Positions 47,668 through 55,785 of a DNA stretch of 64,000 nt are shown one piece after another. The notes beneath the pieces were generated by a model that saw nothing but the letters and a program-made list of their open reading frames with translations, was not told the DNA's origin and ran no database searches. The first letter of the stretch is position 1. Each line of letters opens with the position of its first letter. The translations under genes were made by a program, and so were the position numbers. The stretch is from Marinobacter caseinilyticus (GTDB taxonomy: Bacteria > Pseudomonadota > Gammaproteobacteria > Pseudomonadales > Oleiphilaceae): contig NZ_WUQJ01000011.1 of assembly GCF_011074955.1 (NCBI RefSeq), positions 1 to 64,000 of the forward strand, given 5' to 3'.

Positions 47668-48771
47668 TCAAATGTCCACGGATACCGGACCCTGTGGCAC
47701 CGAAATGCACAGTTGAATGGTGTCCTCTCCGGGGCCCGAAGCCTTGCCGGTCAGGCGGTTGACCACGGTGCCGCTGGTTTTCCTGCAACTGCACTGGTGG
47801 CATACGCCCATGCGGCAGCCGTGACGGGGTGTGAGGCTGGCCGCTTCGGCAATGTCCAGCAGCACGGCATCACCTTTTGAGGTGACCTGGATCTTACTGC
47901 GGCTGAAATGAACCGCACCGCCCAGTGCATCGCCGTCCAGCGCCGCTTTCGGCACGGCGAAGAACGTACTGTGAATCCGGGCCTGATCAATGCCGCGCTG
48001 GACGAGCAGTTCCTCGGCAATGTCCATCAGGCCTTTGGGGCCGCAGAGATAGCATCGGCGAGCCGCCACATCGGGAACCCGGTCCAGGAGAGTCGTGCTG
48101 AGGTGCTCGGGATGTTCGCCCTCATCGGTGGCAATGATGTTCAGGGTCAGTGCGGGCCAGCGTTGGCTCAATGCGGTCAGGGTTTCGGCGGCGATGATGT
48201 CCGCCTGTGTGCGAACAAAGTAAAGCAATGTCACCGGCGCCCGGTAGTGGCTCGCAGCCAGGGTCTGGAGCTGGCTGAGCACCGGTGTGATACCGCTGCC
48301 GCCGGCGATGTACAGCACCGGTTCCTGAGTCTCGGGAACCCGAAAGTCGCCGAAGGCCTCACCTATGCCCAGAATGGACCCGGTGCTCACATTGTCGTGC
48401 ATCCAGTTGGTCACGAGGCCGCCGCTCAGGCGTTTGATGGTAAGGCTCACAGACCCGTCAGCCGCCCACTGTCCTGGCGCGCTCGACAAGCTGAACGTGC
48501 GGTTGTATCGCACACCGCCAATGTCGAGCCCGATGCTCACGTGCTGGCCGGCTTCAAAGCCGGCCCAGCGATCGGCCGGTCGCAGTACAAAGGTTTTGGT
48601 GTCGGCGGTTTCATCCACCACCGACTCCACCAGCGCCGGAACGTATTGGCGAACCCATAGTGGGTTGATGCGTTCCAGTAGGGGGTCAAAAAAAGCAGCC
48701 GGATCGTCCCGGTTGAAAAGCTGCTTGCCCAGCCAGCGTAGGGGGGTGTTTTTTTCCAGTAGAGACAGCAT
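47668..48771 (-). CDS. desC: Ferredoxin reductase with C-terminal 2Fe-2S domain (DesC-like)
   Basis: The 367-residue product has a flavin/NAD(P)H reductase module (RPADRWAGFEAGQHVSIGLDI, RTFSLSSAP, LYIAGGSGITPVLSQL, CYLCGPKGLMD) followed by a plant-type [2Fe-2S] domain with CRMGVCHQCSC and a late Cys in IQLCISV. It moves electrons from NAD(P)H to the desaturase. I take the ATG at 48771 after AGAGGAAAACC; an ATG at 48786 overlaps the operator and is less likely. It is the first gene of the desC-desB pair. Confidence 0.88.
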   Translation of the reverse strand: MLSLLEKNTPLRWLGKQLFNRDDPAAFFDPLLERINPLWVRQYVPALVESVVDETADTKTFVLRPADRWAGFEAGQHVSIGLDIGGVRYNRTFSLSSAPGQWAADGSVSLTIKRLSGGLVTNWMHDNVSTGSILGIGEAFGDFRVPETQEPVLYIAGGSGITPVLSQLQTLAASHYRAPVTLLYFVRTQADIIAAETLTALSQRWPALTLNIIATDEGEHPEHLSTTLLDRVPDVAARRCYLCGPKGLMDIAEELLVQRGIDQARIHSTFFAVPKAALDGDALGGAVHFSRSKIQVTSKGDAVLLDIAEAASLTPRHGCRMGVCHQCSCRKTSGTVVNRLTGKASGPGEDTIQLCISVPQGPVSVDI

Positions 48772-48784
48772 GGTTTTCCTCTCC

Positions 48785-48804
48785 ATGTGTACAAGTGTTC
48801 ACAG
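48785..48804. promoter_or_regulatory. Second operator-like palindrome before desC
   Basis: The sequence ATGTGTAC-AAGT-GTTCACAG is an imperfect copy (two mismatched pairs) of the perfect palindrome 21 bases away. Spacing of 21 bases centre-to-centre places both on the same face of the helix, as expected for a dimeric TetR-type repressor binding twice. Confidence 0.6.
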
Positions 48805-48805
48805 T

Positions 48806-48825
48806 ATGTGTACGACTGTACACAT
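48806..48825. promoter_or_regulatory. Perfect 8-4-8 palindromic operator over the desC promoter
   Basis: ATGTGTAC-GACT-GTACACAT is a perfect inverted repeat. It exactly covers the predicted -10 box of the desC promoter, which is the place for a repressor. The adjacent TetR gene is the natural candidate to bind it. Confidence 0.75.
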
Positions 48826-48844
48826 CGTGAGGGCGCGCTGTCAA
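48815..48844 (-). promoter_or_regulatory. desC promoter
   Basis: On the minus strand a consensus -35 TTGACA (48839-48844) and a -10 TACAGT (48815-48820) are 18 bases apart. The -10 lies inside the perfect palindrome. The rest of the desC-desT gap (to 49089) is AT-rich near 48850-48910 and holds the third operator-like site. Confidence 0.65.
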
Positions 48845-48993
48845 TTAACTCTTTTTATTGTGATCGTTTTGTTTTAAGTCTTTGTAATAAATGAATATAG
48901 AAGTTTTTATTGGGCGCGATTGATAGGTGGGGAAGTCGAAATTCAGTGATTGCGGCCCGAAATGACAGGTGGCAATTCCGCGAACAGGGGAAA

Positions 48994-49013
48994 ATGTGTA
49001 CACTTGTGTCTTT
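48994..49013. promoter_or_regulatory. Third operator-like half-site before the TetR gene
   Basis: ATGTGTACACTT at the left of this segment is identical, on the opposite strand, to the half-site AAGT-GTACACAT formed by combining the two desC operators; the other half is poorly matched. Its place about 80 bases before the TetR start fits weak autoregulation. Confidence 0.4.
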
Positions 49014-49089
49014 TCTCGTGGCGGTGTTGGCGCGGCGGCGAACCCCCTTTGGCGGCGATAGACGGTTGGGACAATAATGGTGTACCGAA

Positions 49090-49731
49090 GTGGTAGATAA
49101 ACGACGACCCAAGCCAGGGGAAACCCACGACAAGCTGATGACCGCAGCGCTTGCCCTGGTCGGCAAGGGCCGTCATTTTGCCAGCCTGGGGATTCGCGAA
49201 GTGACGCGCCAGGCGGGTGTGGTCCCCACCTCGTTCTATCGGCATTTTCGAAACATGGACGATTTGGGTCTTCAGCTCGTTGACGAGCTGGGTCTGGTGT
49301 TACGCAAAATGATGCGCGAGGCTCGGTCCAATGTGTTGCAGGCCGACAAGCTGATGGCCGAATCCGTTGCCATTTTTGTCAGTCACGTTGAGGCTAACCG
49401 CAGTTTTTTCTTTTTTATGGCGCAGGGCCTGGCAGGGGAAAGTCGTGCGGTGCAGGACGCCATCCGCAGTGAAATGCGGTTTTTTGCCAGTGAATTGGCC
49501 AACGATCTGCGCCGGATGCGAATGGTCGATCATCTCAGCGACGGTGACCTGGAGTTGACCTGCGATCTGGTGGTGCGCAGCGTCGCGTTCAGTTTGACGG
49601 ACCTGCTCAGTGTGTCACCCGACGATGAGTTCCAGATCGATCAGATCAAACAGCGCACCACCCGGTTCCTGCAACTGATATTTGTTGGGGCGGCGCACTG
49701 GCAAAGCAGTGGCCGCCCTCGCCGGGCCTGA
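49090..49731 (+). CDS. desT: TetR family transcriptional regulator (DesT/FabR-like)
   Basis: The 213-residue product has an N-terminal TetR helix-turn-helix (REVTRQAGVVPTSFYRHFRNMDDLGLQLVDE), the wording typical of FabR/DesT, and a C-terminal ligand domain. DesT senses the ratio of saturated to unsaturated acyl-CoA and represses the desaturase genes. The start is a GTG at 49090 giving MVDKRRPKPGETHDKL; no in-frame ATG lies just upstream. It is divergent from desCB and its stop is two bases from the convergent wax ester synthase gene. Confidence 0.85.
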   Translation: MVDKRRPKPGETHDKLMTAALALVGKGRHFASLGIREVTRQAGVVPTSFYRHFRNMDDLGLQLVDELGLVLRKMMREARSNVLQADKLMAESVAIFVSHVEANRSFFFFMAQGLAGESRAVQDAIRSEMRFFASELANDLRRMRMVDHLSDGDLELTCDLVVRSVAFSLTDLLSVSPDDEFQIDQIKQRTTRFLQLIFVGAAHWQSSGRPRRA

Positions 49732-49733
49732 CG

Positions 49734-51296
49734 TCAGCCCGCTTTTTTGGCGGCGACTTTTTTCGACGCGGTCTTGCGGGGGGTGGCGGGTTTTGCACGC
49801 TTGGCCCTAGGTTTGCGGGGCGCCGGTTTTACCGTCTCAGGTGCTTTCGTTGTGGGGGTGTCCCCTGTGGGCGCTTCTGTTGTGGACGTTTCAGAGGGGG
49901 CCCGGGTATTGAACAGGACTTCCAGTTCTTCCAATGCTTCGCCGGTGTAGACCGCCAGCCGCTGCATGCTGGGCAAGGTGTCACGGCATCCGGTGAAACC
50001 GAAATTCAGGGAGCCGGCATAGCTCAGGCAGGTGATGTTCAGGGCACCACCGTGTGCAATCAGTGACACCGGATACATGGCTTCCAGCTTTGCGCCTTCG
50101 TAGTACAAGGTTTCCCGTGGGCCAGGCACATTCGATATGGTCACGTTAAACACTGGTCGCATGCGACCGCCCAGCCCTGACATCAACTGCAGGATGTACG
50201 GCGACATCAACAGCATGGTGTACTGATTCAGTGCGCTGCGGGGCAATGTTTGCAAGTGCTCTTTGGCGCGCTTGGTCGAGTACTTGATGGTTTCCAGTCG
50301 GGTTTTCGGGTCGGCCTCATCGGTGGCCAGGGTGGCGATCATAAAGCTGATTGCAGTGCCGGTGCCCTGATCATCGGCGGGCCGAACATTGACCGGAATA
50401 CCGGCGGTCAACGCGGTATCGGGCAGATCGTTTTGCTCCAGCAGGAAGCGCCGCAACGCGGTTCCGCACAGGTACAACACAATGTCGTTCAGTGACGCAT
50501 GGGTGACGCGGGTCAGGGCTCGCAAACGACCTAGCTGGTAATGCTGGGTCGCCAGACGGCGTTGACCGGCCACCCGCTTGTTCAGCGCCGACCGGGGGCC
50601 GGCGAAGGGTGCGGTGAGGCCGTCTTCAGGATGCCGTGCCGAGTGCACCAGCCGAGTCATGGCGCTCCACAGTCTTGGCGCCATGTCGGCCTGGATTTTC
50701 AGTGCCTCCAGGGCATGGGAAAACGCCGCCGGCAGACTGGCATCGGTATCTTTGCTGCTGGCGCGGGTGCTCTGGGGCCGAACCGACCAGGGGGGCAGCA
50801 TGTTGGTCTCGTTGGGGTCGGTCGACAGCACGCGCTGCAGCAGGCGTACGCCACTGATGCCATCAATCATGGAGTGGTGCATCTTGGTGTACAGTGCAAA
50901 CCGGTTGTTTTCCAGCCCCTCAATAATATGGCACTCCCACAGCGGGCGCGAAAAATCCAGCGGGTTGGAATGCAGACGCGACACCAGGATGCCCAGTTCG
51001 CGCTCACTGCCGGGTCGGGGCAGTGCCGAATGGCGGACGTGGTAATCAAGGTCGATATGCTTGTCGACCGTCCAGGCTGGCACTATTAACCGGCCCAGCG
51101 TGCCGGTGTACATCAGTCGGTTACACCAGGGTGGTGCGACCTCGAAATCGGCTTTCATCCTATCCAGCAAATCCCGCAGAAATGTTTCCGGTGCATTGTC
51201 CGGAAGAGAAAAAATCTGCAGATTTCCCACATGCATCGGGGTGTCTTCTGACTCGACGGCGAGCCAGGATGCATCCAGCGTTCCCAGGCGTTTCAT
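49734..51296 (-). CDS. Wax ester synthase/diacylglycerol O-acyltransferase with basic tail
   Basis: The 520-residue enzyme esterifies long-chain alcohols or diacylglycerol with acyl-CoA to make storage lipids. The catalytic HHxxxDG motif is at residues 140-146 (HHSMIDG). N-terminal LDASWLAVESEDTPMHVG and later NVTISNVPGPRETLYYEGAKL are family features. The last 55 residues or so are a Pro/Thr-rich linker and a Lys/Ala/Pro-rich tail (KRAKPATPRKTASKKV), resembling histone H1-like tails; this is not usual in the family (about 460-475 residues). The start at 51296 (MKRLGTLDAS) fits the family; the frame opens 11 codons earlier. Confidence 0.92.
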   Translation of the reverse strand: MKRLGTLDASWLAVESEDTPMHVGNLQIFSLPDNAPETFLRDLLDRMKADFEVAPPWCNRLMYTGTLGRLIVPAWTVDKHIDLDYHVRHSALPRPGSERELGILVSRLHSNPLDFSRPLWECHIIEGLENNRFALYTKMHHSMIDGISGVRLLQRVLSTDPNETNMLPPWSVRPQSTRASSKDTDASLPAAFSHALEALKIQADMAPRLWSAMTRLVHSARHPEDGLTAPFAGPRSALNKRVAGQRRLATQHYQLGRLRALTRVTHASLNDIVLYLCGTALRRFLLEQNDLPDTALTAGIPVNVRPADDQGTGTAISFMIATLATDEADPKTRLETIKYSTKRAKEHLQTLPRSALNQYTMLLMSPYILQLMSGLGGRMRPVFNVTISNVPGPRETLYYEGAKLEAMYPVSLIAHGGALNITCLSYAGSLNFGFTGCRDTLPSMQRLAVYTGEALEELEVLFNTRAPSETSTTEAPTGDTPTTKAPETVKPAPRKPRAKRAKPATPRKTASKKVAAKKAG

Positions 51297-51481
51297 TGAT
51301 CGTCCTCTTGCCTCCGGGGGCTCTATCATTGCCCCGGCGTTGTTATTGTGTGGTTGCAGGTTGCAAGTATACGCAAGAATGTCGCCTCGACACGAGCCTC
51401 GTGATCATCCCTTTCGTGATGGCGTGCACCGTCCTGAGAAACTCACACCAATCGGTCTGCCGGGTTATCACAGGGCGGGGC

Positions 51482-52858
51482 TCAGAACAGGGTCGCGGCA
51501 CCAATGGCCGTCAACGTCGCAATGACGGGAATCGCCACCGTCACCACAAAGACATCCTTGTAGGCCTCGCGGTGTTTGAGTCCCATGATGGTCAGCATGG
51601 CGATGACCGCGCCACAGTGCGGCAGCGAATCAATGCCCCCGGAACCCAGGGTGGCGATGCGATGCAGTGTTTCCGGTTCGACCCCCATGGCGAGGTACTT
51701 GTCGGCAAATGTCTGCATGAATATCTGCAGGCCGCCGGAGCCGGAACCGACAATGGCGGACACCACACTGACCGACGCAAATACCGAAAGCAGGGGCGAT
51801 AGGGGCAGCTCCAGGACCCACTGGGCAAACGTTGAAAAGCCCACAGTCTGGGTTACCACGCCGCCGAAACCGATGACTGCGGCGGTGTTCAGCAGTGGCA
51901 TGATGGCATCGTCCGCACCGGCTCCGAGGCTCTGCATGGCTTTGGCCCGAAAGTGAGTGAACAGAACCACACAACTTGCCGCTCCCAGGACCAGCGCAAA
52001 ACTTGGCCAGATGATCGGTTCGGCATTGGCAAAGCTCACCAGTGATCCCAACCCGGGCGTGTTGCCATCGACCAGTCCGGTAGCGGTCAACAGACGCGGC
52101 AGGACAATCGTCGACAGCACCACTACCAGTGGCAGCACACTGAGCTTCCAGCCCGGGCCATGCTGCAGGGCGGGTGCCAGCTTCTCCATGTTGTCGTCCT
52201 GCAGGTTGGAGGCATAACCTTCACCGTTCGCCCGCGCCTTGGTCCACTGCCGCTCCAGATACACCATGCCCAGCACGAACATTACCCCGGCCGCGGTGAT
52301 GCCGATAAAGGCACCGGCAAACAGGTCGGTGCCCAACGCCGAGGCTGCGATCACATTGTGGATTGAGGGTGTGCCGGGCAGGGCCGTCATGGTAAAGGTG
52401 CCGGCGCCAAGGGCCACGGCACCGCAAAACAGCCGCTTGGGCAGGTTGGCTTCGCGCATCAGGGCCACGCCCAGCGGGTACATGGTGAAGATCACCACAA
52501 ACACCACGACGCCGCCGTAAGTGAGCATTGCGCACACCAGCATGGAGACCAGGATGGTGTGTTTGGCACCCAGTTTCCGGGTCACTGCGCTGGCGATAGA
52601 ACCGGCCGCACCGCTGGCCGCCATCATCTTGCCGAAGATCGCTCCGGTCAGGAACAGCACGAAGAATTTACCGGCAAAACTGAACGCCCCGAGAGGCCCG
52701 AATGGGAAGTTACTCAGCAGGGCCTCGGAGACCCCCATGTCGTTGGTGACTGCCACCACCAGACTGGCAACCAGTGCCGCCACCAGAATGTTCACGCCAC
52801 GCAACGCCATGACGATAAGCAAAATCAGGCCTGCGAACAGGCCAATGTTGTCTAGCAT
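51482..52858 (-). CDS. GntP/DctM-like family permease
   Basis: The 458-residue product has about 12-14 membrane segments and the GntP-like pattern GAIFGKMMAASGAAGSIASAVTRKLG, TYGGVVVFVVIFTMYPLG and ALPGTPSIHNVI. Family members take up gluconate or other hydroxy/keto acids with protons. It lies 38 bases after the HD-domain gene and is the last of a three-gene operon, so it probably imports the compound that the two enzymes handle. Confidence 0.85.
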   Translation of the reverse strand: MLDNIGLFAGLILLIVMALRGVNILVAALVASLVVAVTNDMGVSEALLSNFPFGPLGAFSFAGKFFVLFLTGAIFGKMMAASGAAGSIASAVTRKLGAKHTILVSMLVCAMLTYGGVVVFVVIFTMYPLGVALMREANLPKRLFCGAVALGAGTFTMTALPGTPSIHNVIAASALGTDLFAGAFIGITAAGVMFVLGMVYLERQWTKARANGEGYASNLQDDNMEKLAPALQHGPGWKLSVLPLVVVLSTIVLPRLLTATGLVDGNTPGLGSLVSFANAEPIIWPSFALVLGAASCVVLFTHFRAKAMQSLGAGADDAIMPLLNTAAVIGFGGVVTQTVGFSTFAQWVLELPLSPLLSVFASVSVVSAIVGSGSGGLQIFMQTFADKYLAMGVEPETLHRIATLGSGGIDSLPHCGAVIAMLTIMGLKHREAYKDVFVVTVAIPVIATLTAIGAATLF

Positions 52859-52896
52859 AAGAAACCTATGGGTTATTGTTATTCGTTGAGGGTGTC

Positions 52897-53490
52897 TTAC
52901 ATGGACTCAACAGCTTGCTTGTAAAGCGACTGCCGGGGCCGGGACATGACCCGCCGCAGCATGGGTTCAAAGTAATCCAGGGGCAGGGTTTCTGCCGCCG
53001 GGTCGAAGGCGGGGGAGTCGTACTCGGTGACAAATTCCAGGGTTTGCCGGTAGCAGGGGTGGTCCTTGAACTGCTCGCGCATGTCGCGGTCCATGCCCAG
53101 ATGATGGAAGAAGTAGTAGCCCTGAAAGATCGCGTGATGCTTGACCATCCAGTGGTTGTCTTCACTGACAAACGGTTGCAGGATGGCCGCCGCCACATCG
53201 GCGTGATTGTAACTGCCCAGGGTGTCGCCGATGTCGTGGAGCAGGGCGCACACCACGTATTCCTCGTCCTTGCCATCGCGGTGGGCGCGGGTGGCGGTTT
53301 GCAGGCAATGGTTCAGGCGATCAATGGCGAAACCGCCAAAATCCCCTTGCAGCAATTGCAGGTGAGCCATGATGCGGTCAGGCAAGCCTTTGCCAAACGC
53401 CCTGAAATGGTCAGCAATGACCTGCCAGTCTTCCGCAGTGCTGTCCTTCATGTCGGTGAAGGTGGCCTGAGGTTGGGTTACGTCGCTCAT
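52897..53490 (-). CDS. HD-domain diiron oxygenase-like protein (PhnZ/MIOX superfamily)
   Basis: The 197-residue protein has the six ligands expected of the mixed-valent diiron HD oxygenases: His61 (LNHCLQTATRAH), His85-Asp86 (LLHDIGD), His97 (YNHADVAA), His118 or His119 (VKHHAIFQG) and Asp158 (EYDSPAF). Ordinary HD phosphohydrolases have the same core, so oxygenase activity is an inference from the ligand set and the NHADVAA pattern. PhnZ cleaves a hydroxylated aminophosphonate; MIOX-like enzymes cleave polyols. It sits between a class II aldolase gene and a permease gene. Confidence 0.75.
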   Translation of the reverse strand: MSDVTQPQATFTDMKDSTAEDWQVIADHFRAFGKGLPDRIMAHLQLLQGDFGGFAIDRLNHCLQTATRAHRDGKDEEYVVCALLHDIGDTLGSYNHADVAAAILQPFVSEDNHWMVKHHAIFQGYYFFHHLGMDRDMREQFKDHPCYRQTLEFVTEYDSPAFDPAAETLPLDYFEPMLRRVMSRPRQSLYKQAVESM

Positions 53491-53523
53491 TCGTATTCTC
53501 CTATCGCCATCACGGTGGCCTGA

Positions 53524-54294
53524 TCAATCCCGAAAGCTGGTGTCATTGCGGTCCAGTTTACGCAGTAGGCCCGGCCAGGCCAGTTTGCCTCCCAGGCCCT
53601 TGGTCACCTGCGCCGCCTGCTGTTTGATGGTGTCGACAATGCCACCGGGAATCGGCGTCAGTTCGCGATTGCCGGACAAGGCGCCGATCTGGATCTCGCA
53701 GGCCCGTTGCAGTATGTACATGGCGAGAAACGCATCCGCGATGGAGTTGCCCACAGTCAGCAAACCGTGGTTGCGGAGAATCATCGCATTGGCAGCGCCC
53801 AGGTCGTTTTGCAGTCGGGCTTTTTCGTCCTCCCGCAAGGCCACGCCTTCGTAGTCATGGTAGGCCAGGCTCGCCAGCGGGAACAGGCTTTGCTGCGACA
53901 GCGGCAGCAAGCCGTTTTTCTGCGCGGAAACCGCAACGCCGGCGGTGGTGTGGGTATGCATCACGCAGTTTGCGTCGACACGCACGGCATGGATCGCACT
54001 GTGAATCGTAAAACCGGCCGGGTTGATGTCGACATCGTCCGGGTTGATTTTGTTGCCTTCCTGATCGACCCGTACCAGGCTGGAAGCGGTGATTTCCTCA
54101 AACATCATGCCGTAAGGATTGATCAGAAAGTGGTGGTCATCGCCAGGGATGCGCGCTGAAATATGCGTGAATATTAGGTCATCCCAGCCGTAGAGCGCGA
54201 TCAGTCGGTAGGCGGCGGCGAGGTCGACCCGCAGTTGCCACTCGTCGTCGCTGACGCTGTGTTTCTTTGATGGGATGGCGAGTTGTGATGACAT
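53524..54294 (-). CDS. Class II aldolase/adducin family protein
   Basis: The 256-residue product has the family's features: LAAAYRLIALYGWDDLIFTHISARIPG, FLINPYGMMFEEITAS, the metal-binding His pair in CVMHTHTTAG, and the third His in MILRNHGLLTVG. Members are zinc aldolases or decarboxylases acting on sugar phosphates or hydroxy acids; this adducin-like branch is often of unknown substrate. It is the first gene of the operon with the HD protein and GntP permease, and is divergent from a Crp/Fnr regulator 107 bases away. Confidence 0.88.
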   Translation of the reverse strand: MSSQLAIPSKKHSVSDDEWQLRVDLAAAYRLIALYGWDDLIFTHISARIPGDDHHFLINPYGMMFEEITASSLVRVDQEGNKINPDDVDINPAGFTIHSAIHAVRVDANCVMHTHTTAGVAVSAQKNGLLPLSQQSLFPLASLAYHDYEGVALREDEKARLQNDLGAANAMILRNHGLLTVGNSIADAFLAMYILQRACEIQIGALSGNRELTPIPGGIVDTIKQQAAQVTKGLGGKLAWPGLLRKLDRNDTSFRD

Positions 54295-54401
54295 GGTTGG
54301 CCTCTCGAATTCAGGGTAGTTGGAATGTCATGGGGATCGCATTAAGAGAAGTGTAGGCCGCACCACGTCACGAACACTGTCAATTGGTTTACACTCTGGA
54401 C

Positions 54402-55094
54402 ATGATCGATTCGAAAGCCGTCTTGAAAAACTGCCCGCTGTTTCAGGCCTTTCCCGACCGGGCGCTTGAGGAGGCCGTGGCGGTGGCCCGTGTCCGGCAT
54501 TTTCAGGCAGATGAGCCGATTTACGGCAAAGGCACCCTGCAGTCCACGCTCTCAGTGATTGCCGAAGGCACCGTCCGTATCAGTTCGGTGAATGCGGCTG
54601 GCCGAGAAGCCGTGCTGGTCATTTTTGACGCGGGCGCCTGGTTTGGCGACACCGTGTTTTCGCCTGGAACTCCGAGGGTGTATGGCGCCACTGCCCATGA
54701 GGCGGCCACGCTGGTCGAGCTGCCTGGTGAGGGGTTTCGGCAATTGATGGCACGGTACCCGGAAGGCTATCCGGTCGCGCTGGATCTGGTCAGCCGGCGA
54801 CTGTGGTCGGCGATGTCCCTGATTGAGGATGATGCGCTGCGCGGTATTGAGGCACGAATCGGCCGGCGATTGCTGTTTCTCGCCCAGATGCACGGCGATT
54901 CCATCAGCGCGTCTTTACCCGTGACCTTTCGCCTGACCCGGGAGCACATTGCCAATATGATGGGCATGACCCGTCAGGGCGTTCACAAAGTGCTTAAGCA
55001 CTTTGAGTCGGAAGGCCTGATGAGCTTTAGTTATGGCCGGGTAACCGTGCCGGATCCAAAACGCTTGACGTCGTACCTGCAAACGCTCGACTGA
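54402..55094 (+). CDS. Crp/Fnr family transcriptional regulator
   Basis: The 230-residue product has an N-terminal cyclic-nucleotide-binding-like domain (LFQAFPDRALEEAVAVARVRHFQADEPIYGKG...GAWFGDTVFSPG) and a C-terminal winged helix (LTREHIANMMGMTRQGVHKVLKHFESEGLMSF). There are no clustered Cys at the N-terminus, so it is not an Fnr oxygen sensor. The ATG at 54402 is the first reasonable start. It is divergent from the aldolase operon and is a likely regulator of it. Confidence 0.88.
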   Translation: MIDSKAVLKNCPLFQAFPDRALEEAVAVARVRHFQADEPIYGKGTLQSTLSVIAEGTVRISSVNAAGREAVLVIFDAGAWFGDTVFSPGTPRVYGATAHEAATLVELPGEGFRQLMARYPEGYPVALDLVSRRLWSAMSLIEDDALRGIEARIGRRLLFLAQMHGDSISASLPVTFRLTREHIANMMGMTRQGVHKVLKHFESEGLMSFSYGRVTVPDPKRLTSYLQTLD

Positions 55095-55104
55095 GGATAA
55101 GCCC

Positions 55105-55575
55105 ATGGCCTATTGGCTGGTAAAAACCGAACCCTCGGAATGCGGTATCGATGACTTCGCCCGCGAGCCGGAACGCGTCATCCCCTGGGACGGGGTGCGG
55201 AACTATCAGGCGCGCAATTTCCTCCGCGCCATGACCCGGGGCGACCGGGTCTTTCTTTACCACTCCAGTTGCCAGCACATTGGCATCGCGGGCATTGTTC
55301 GCGTGGTCAGGGAAGCTTACCCTGACCCGACTCAATTCGATCCGGAGTCGCCCTACCACGACCCCAAGAGCCGCCCGGACGCCCCGCGTTGGCAGGCTGT
55401 CGATATGGTGTTTGAACGCAAACTGCAGCCGCTTGTAACGCTGGATACCATCAAGAACACAGGGGGCCTGTCGGGACTGGCGCTGATAAAGCGGGGCAAC
55501 CGGTTGTCGGTGATGCCGGTGTCGGACGCTGAGTGGCAGATTCTGATGACATTGCCGGCACCCCCTAAAATGTAA
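55105..55575 (+). CDS. EVE domain-containing protein
   Basis: The 156-residue product is a single EVE domain (THYN1-like), starting AYWLVKTEPSECGIDDF and with GVRNYQARNFLRAMTRGDRVFLYHSS and GIAGIVRVVREAYPDPTQF. EVE domains belong to the PUA superfamily and bind modified bases in nucleic acids. It begins 10 bases after the Crp/Fnr gene, perhaps in the same transcript. The ATG at 55105 gives the standard N-terminus. Confidence 0.9.
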   Translation: MAYWLVKTEPSECGIDDFAREPERVIPWDGVRNYQARNFLRAMTRGDRVFLYHSSCQHIGIAGIVRVVREAYPDPTQFDPESPYHDPKSRPDAPRWQAVDMVFERKLQPLVTLDTIKNTGGLSGLALIKRGNRLSVMPVSDAEWQILMTLPAPPKM

Positions 55576-55785
55576 TCTGTCGGAAAGACTGAGTATTTGT
55601 TTCTCTAGCGCATTGTTTTTGTGAATTATTGCCGAGCTATAGCCAGTGCTTGCGTGGGCCTTGACGCTGGTGACGGGATGCCGGGACTTGAGAGTCCTGT
55701 GCTCCGCAATCGCAAAACGGTAAGATGCCGGCGGCTAGTCGTTGTCATCTTCTGTTTTCGTTGCGATAAGGTAGACACCAGATCA

